Origin: an uncultured Prevotella sp.
GTDB lineage: Bacteria; Bacteroidota; Bacteroidia; Bacteroidales; Bacteroidaceae
DNA length: 64,000 nucleotides
Assembly: GCA_905196835.1 (NCBI GenBank)
Contig: CAJJWN010000003.1
Coordinates: forward strand, 1-64,000
Direction of reading: 5' to 3'
Shown here one piece after another: positions 60,762 through 64,000 of the stretch (within the stretch, counting starts at the first letter, position 1; the number at the start of each line of letters is the position of its first letter). The translations under genes were made by a program, and so were the position numbers. The notes below the pieces were generated by a model, which was given only the letters and a program-made list of their open reading frames with translations, ran no database searches and was not told where the DNA came from.

Positions 60762-60794
60762 CAACATCGAGCCGTCACGCGGCATGTATATAAT

Positions 60795-60832
60795 AACCGG
60801 TGCGCCCCGTAAAGGGCGCACCGGTTCCGTTT
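60795..60832 (+). terminator. Hairpin terminator after the DUF4595-like gene
   Basis: AACCGGTGCGCCC and GGGCGCACCGGTT are perfect 13-base arms around a 6-base loop, followed by CCGTTT. Confidence 0.85.
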
Positions 60833-61254
60833 ATAAGCTGCCGCCGGCACCATGCGCGGCATACATCAAAGGCATGGCAGGCGGCCATACGCACCGGCAT
60901 CGGTGCGCACCTTGTAACAGCCTGGCTATCAAGCACTTTGCAAAGGCCGTCTTTTAGCCTGCAAAAGACGGCCTTTTACGTTGCAATTGATGGCCTTTTG
61001 CAATACAATTCGCCGTCAATTAAAAAAGCATTGAAGAATACAAGAAAGCCTGTTACAATGTTTTTTCAGTTTTTCACTTCACCGTATCAACTTTTTGCAG
61101 TACCTTTTGATAATATAGGCTGCACCTCAGGAATGAAAATAAAAGTCCGTTTCACATCCTTTTATTTTGCAATCCGCTCGGTTTAAATAAATTTCTTACG
61201 CTCATAAAAATGAAAAGTGTTTCCCTTTTACTTCGCTTAACCGAAATTTTGCAG
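60833..61254. repeat. GGCCGTCTTTT palindrome and AT-rich DNA before the MATE gene
   Basis: The hairpin 60942-60976 (arms AAAGGCCGTCTTTT and AAAAGACGGCCTTT) has the family's 5' flank TCAAGCACTTTGCAA and 3' unit TGATGGCCTTTTGCAA. 61080-61110 and 61245-61262 each carry TTTTGCAGTACCTTTTG-like sequence. No gene is supported in 60762-61284. Confidence 0.65.
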
Positions 61255-61262
61255 TACCTTTG
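61255..61262 (+). promoter_or_regulatory. Candidate -7 box TACCTTTG before the MATE gene
   Basis: An exact TAnnTTTG match 22 bases before the start codon; no clear TTTG at the expected upstream distance. Confidence 0.45.
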
Positions 61263-61284
61263 CACACGATAAAGAAAGACTTTT

Positions 61285-62646
61285 ATGGATAACAGACAGG
61301 CAACACTTGAACTCGGGACGAAGCCGGTAGGCAAGCTGCTGGCCCAGTATGCCCTGCCGGCCATCATAGCGATGACGGCCTCCTCGCTGTACAACATGAT
61401 TGACAGCATCTTCATCGGACAAGGCGTAGGCGCGCTAGCCATATCGGGCTTGGCAATAACGTTCCCGCTTATGAACTTATCGGCGGCCTTCGGAGCCGCC
61501 GTCGGCATCGGCTCTTCAACGTGCATCTCGGTGAAATTAGGGCAGAAAGACTACAAAATGGCCGAACACATATTCGGCAACAGCTTCACGCTCAACCTTG
61601 TGGTGGGCGTGGCCTTCGGCATCATCACGCTGCTTTTCCTCGACCCCATCCTGTATTTCTTCGGCGCAAGCGAGAACACCATACCTTACGCACGCGACTA
61701 CATGCTCGTAATCCTGGCGGGCAACGTGGTGTCGCAGACATTCCTCGGCATGAACGCCGTGCTGCGCGCGGCCAGCAAACCCAAGCAGGCCATGGCGGCG
61801 ACAATACTCACCGTCATACTCAACATAGTGCTCGCGCCCATCTTCATATGGCCGCTGGGCATGGGCATCATGGGTGCCGCGCTGGCAACCATCCTCTCGC
61901 AGCTCGTAGCCCTGCTGTGGCAAATCAAGCTGTTCAGCAACCAACAGGAAATCCTACACTTCCAACGGGGCATATACAAGCTGAAAAGCAGTATTGTGAA
62001 GAACATCACGAGCATAGGCATGTCGCCCTTCGCGATGAACGTGTGCGCCTGCGTTGTGGTAATCTTCATCAACGCCGGGCTGTCACATTACGGCGGCGAC
62101 CTTGCCGTTGGCGCCTACGGCATAGCCAGCAAGGTGTCGTTCATCTTCGTAATGGTGACAATCGGCCTCAACCAGGGAATGCTCCCGATAGCCGGCTACA
62201 ACTACGGCGCGCAGCGGTTCGACCGCCTCATGCGCGTGTTGAAGCTCGCGATGATAACCGCCACGGCAATCACCACCACGGGCTTCGTCATCGCCGAGTT
62301 CTTTCCTTACCAGTGCGCACGCCTCTTCACGACCGATGACACTCTCATCGGGCTGGCCGTCGAGGGTATAAGAATACACATGCTGGCCTTCCCAATCGTG
62401 GGTTGCCAGATGGTTATCACCAACTTCTTCCAGTGCATCGGCAAGGCCAAAATCAGCATTTTCCTGTCGCTCTCGCGCCAGATGCTGTTCCTGCTGCCGC
62501 TGCTCGTTGTGCTTCCGCCCATCATGAAGGTTGACGGCGTGTGGACGGCGATGCCGGTTTCCGACGCAGTAGCAGCCATTGTGGCCTTCTACATGATGGC
62601 GAAGTACATGAGGAAGTTTAAAAGGCAAATGAATATGGGGGCATAA
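61285..62646 (+). CDS. MATE family efflux transporter
   Basis: 453 residues, about twelve membrane helices in two halves. The N-terminus LGTKPVGKLLAQYALPAIIA and SLYNMIDSIFIGQGVGALAI is the first MATE repeat; IAGYNYGAQRFDRLMRVLKL in the second half matches the conserved PxxxYNYGA region. It exports drugs or metabolites by cation antiport; substrate unknown. Transcribed from its own promoter; the following kinase-like gene is 89 bases away across an ACGGTTTTACGG-type array. Confidence 0.93.
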   Translation: MDNRQATLELGTKPVGKLLAQYALPAIIAMTASSLYNMIDSIFIGQGVGALAISGLAITFPLMNLSAAFGAAVGIGSSTCISVKLGQKDYKMAEHIFGNSFTLNLVVGVAFGIITLLFLDPILYFFGASENTIPYARDYMLVILAGNVVSQTFLGMNAVLRAASKPKQAMAATILTVILNIVLAPIFIWPLGMGIMGAALATILSQLVALLWQIKLFSNQQEILHFQRGIYKLKSSIVKNITSIGMSPFAMNVCACVVVIFINAGLSHYGGDLAVGAYGIASKVSFIFVMVTIGLNQGMLPIAGYNYGAQRFDRLMRVLKLAMITATAITTTGFVIAEFFPYQCARLFTTDDTLIGLAVEGIRIHMLAFPIVGCQMVITNFFQCIGKAKISIFLSLSRQMLFLLPLLVVLPPIMKVDGVWTAMPVSDAVAAIVAFYMMAKYMRKFKRQMNMGA

Positions 62647-62735
62647 GGTTATATGGTTATAAGGTCATACGGTTGCAGACAAATACCGTAAGACCTTATA
62701 ACCGCTCAACCGTAAAACCGTAAAAACAAACCGTT
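62647..62735. repeat. ACGGTTTTACGG-type repeat array
   Basis: Inverted halves: AAGGTTATATGGTTATAAGG with TCATACGG, and CCGTAAGACCTTATAACCGC with CGTAAAACCGTAAA. The same family is at 11313-11455 and 63366-63510. Confidence 0.7.
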
Positions 62736-63365
62736 ATGGACGACAAAAAAATAATAATCAACGTAGGAAGGCAGCTGGGCAGCGGCGGACTAATCATTGC
62801 CAAGATGCTGGCCAAGGACTTCGGGTGCAACTTCTACGACCGCGAACTGCTTAATCTCGCCGCCAAGGAAAGCGGCTTCAGCGAGAAGTTCTTTGAACAG
62901 AACGACGAGAAGAAAGGCTTTTTCCGCTCGTTGTTCCACATGCACGCACCCTTCGTGTCTGACAACAACTTCTATAACAACAAGCTTTCGCAGGAAAGCC
63001 TGTTCCAATTCCAGAGCGACGCCATACGCAAGGCGGCGTCGGAACACTCGTGCGTGTTCGTGGGCCGTTGCGCCGACTACGTGCTGCGCGACTTCAAGAA
63101 CACCGTAAGCGTATTCATTACGGCCGACATGGACGAGCGCATCAGCCGCGTATGCAAACGCCACAACTGCACGGAGGACGAGGCAAAGAAAATCATCGAG
63201 AACAAGGAATCCACCCGTTCGTCTTACTACAACTACTATACCGGCAAGGAATGGGGGCACAGCAAGTCTTACGACCTTTGCATAAACTCCAGCATCCTGG
63301 GTATGGAAGGCACGGAAGAGTTTGTCAAGGAGTTTATAAAGAGAAAACTTAATGTGAGGTTATAA
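62736..63365 (+). CDS. Cytidylate kinase-like family protein
   Basis: 209 residues. INVGRQLGSGGLIIAKMLAK is the P-loop region of the family, which lacks the full Walker A of true cytidylate kinase (Cmk). CVFVGRCADYVL and VFITADMDERISRVCKRHNC follow. It probably phosphorylates a nucleotide; substrate unproven. A conserved Bacteroidetes protein often annotated this way. A classical Cmk is not in the window. Confidence 0.85.
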   Translation: MDDKKIIINVGRQLGSGGLIIAKMLAKDFGCNFYDRELLNLAAKESGFSEKFFEQNDEKKGFFRSLFHMHAPFVSDNNFYNNKLSQESLFQFQSDAIRKAASEHSCVFVGRCADYVLRDFKNTVSVFITADMDERISRVCKRHNCTEDEAKKIIENKESTRSSYYNYYTGKEWGHSKSYDLCINSSILGMEGTEEFVKEFIKRKLNVRL

Positions 63366-63510
63366 GGTTTTAAGGTCATGCGGTTATACGGTCGCAATAC
63401 CGTAAAACCGTATGACCTCACGAACGTAAAACCGCATACCGACATGGAGTGGAACTTGCTTCCTTACCGTAAAACCGTATGACCTCACGAACGTAAAACC
63501 GCATACCGAC
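63366..63510. repeat. ACGGTTTTACGG-type array with a perfect 49-base direct duplication
   Basis: Copies 63398-63446 and 63465-63513 are identical over 49 bases with a 67-base period. Each ends in ATG. The second ATG (63511) starts the metallophosphoesterase; the first opens a 12-codon peptide, MEWNLLPYRKTV, that stops inside the second copy. Confidence 0.8.
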
Positions 63511-64000
63511 ATGAAGAAAATCGGCATCATCAGCGACACCCACTCCTACTGGGACGACAAATACCTGCATTACTTCGAGCCGTGCGACGAGATTTGGCAC
63601 GCCGGAGACATCGGCTCAATGGAGGTTGCGGAGCGTCTGGCGGAGTTTCGCATGTTCCGTGCCGTCTGCGGAAACTGCGACGGAGGCGACCTGCGGCGCA
63701 TGTTCCCCGAAAAACTAAGGTGGAAATGCGAGGATGCCGACGTGCTGATGAAGCACATCGGTGGCTATCCCGGCAACTACGACGCCAGCATACGCGCCTC
63801 AATATACGCCAGTCCGCCCCGGCTTTTCATCTCCGGACACTCGCACATACTGAAAGTGAAGTACGACAAGACGCTCAACCTGCTCCACATCAACCCCGGA
63901 GCGGCCGGCCTGCAAGGATGGCACAGGGAGCGGACCATCGTCCGCCTGACCGTGGACGGCAACGACTTCAAAGACCTTGAAGTAGTTACGCTCAACGACC
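63511..64000 (+). CDS. YfcE/MJ0936-type metallophosphoesterase (partial, cut by window edge)
   Basis: At least 163 residues are visible; the frame is open to the window end with no stop. Phosphoesterase motifs in order: ISDTH (residues 7-11), WHAGDIGS, CGNCDGG, a histidine in LMKHIGGYP, and ISGHSH, then the INPGAAG loop. These place the metal ligands of the calcineurin-like fold. Homologues hydrolyse small phosphodiesters. The start codon lies at the end of a duplicated 49-base leader; alternative upstream starts are blocked by stops. Confidence 0.85.
   Translation, partial: MKKIGIISDTHSYWDDKYLHYFEPCDEIWHAGDIGSMEVAERLAEFRMFRAVCGNCDGGDLRRMFPEKLRWKCEDADVLMKHIGGYPGNYDASIRASIYASPPRLFISGHSHILKVKYDKTLNLLHINPGAAGLQGWHRERTIVRLTVDGNDFKDLEVVTLND

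Noticed and set aside
61080..61110. Second TTTTGCAGTACCTTTTG box as a promoter of the MATE gene
   Set aside because: It is about 180 bases upstream and its -7 match is one base out of register; the copy at 61255-61262 is better placed.

Overview
The window looks like chromosomal DNA from a Bacteroidales bacterium, most likely a member of the Prevotellaceae. The evidence is the gene content: NigD-like lipoprotein, DUF4831, DUF4492-cydAB, an Mfa/Fim-type fimbrial locus with DUF3575 and DUF3868 proteins, and a PorE-like type IX secretion protein. The promoters agree, since many transcription units are preceded by the Bacteroidetes box TAnnTTTG, several with TTTG 19-22 bases upstream. Species cannot be settled from the sequence alone. 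No rRNA, tRNA, CRISPR array, intact insertion sequence or prophage was seen.

Layout. 0.2-4 kb, minus strand: a NigD-like lipoprotein, an ECF sigma factor, an outer-membrane barrel with a cytoplasmic N-terminus, and a lysine exporter split into two genes. 4.1-11.3 kb: DUF4831 and nnr (minus), then hpt, adk, obg, pgeF and a GH53 galactanase (plus). 11.4-17.1 kb: an EamA transporter, a three-gene PEGA-like/secreted operon, an HTH protein, a candidate 6S-like RNA, a flavin reductase and an AlkZ-related protein. 17.1-23.1 kb, minus: a coiled-coil membrane protein and a TolC/HlyD/ABC-2/ABC-2 exporter with no ATPase. 23.3-27.7 kb: DUF4492-cydA-cydB, then an Mrp-type ATPase. 28.2-47 kb, minus: a fimbrial locus (DUF3575, DUF3868, major fimbrillin, Mfa2-like anchor, minor fimbrillin) followed by a 3,859-residue beta-helix protein. 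48-58.9 kb: trmB, ilvE, xseB-xseA, an S8 protease, a LutC-like protein, topB and porE. 59.8-64 kb: a lipoprotein, a MATE exporter, a cytidylate-kinase-like protein and a metallophosphoesterase cut by the window edge.

How the genes fit together. The fimbrial genes form one surface-appendage module. The giant gene next to them encodes eight beta-helix modules and a C-terminus resembling a type IX sorting domain, so it may be exported by the T9SS to which PorE (56.9 kb) belongs. The core-metabolism genes (nnr, hpt, adk, obg, topB, xseAB, ilvE, trmB, cydAB) look ordinary.

The intergenic DNA is crowded with short repeats. I can separate at least eight families: AT-rich TTAAGAATTAAGAG hairpins, GC-rich CCCTCCC-GGGAGGG palindromes, GGCCGTCTTTT palindromes, ACGGTTTTACGG arrays, GGCTAAT/GAGCC hairpins, CTGTCAGTT long inverted repeats, CGGATTGCAAATCCG palindromes, and a MITE-like element with ACGTGAGTTCGGCATAAG-type ends. 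The GC-rich family has entered reading frames: it is translated in the N-terminus of XseA, the C-terminus of TopB and the signal regions of two fimbrial lipoproteins.
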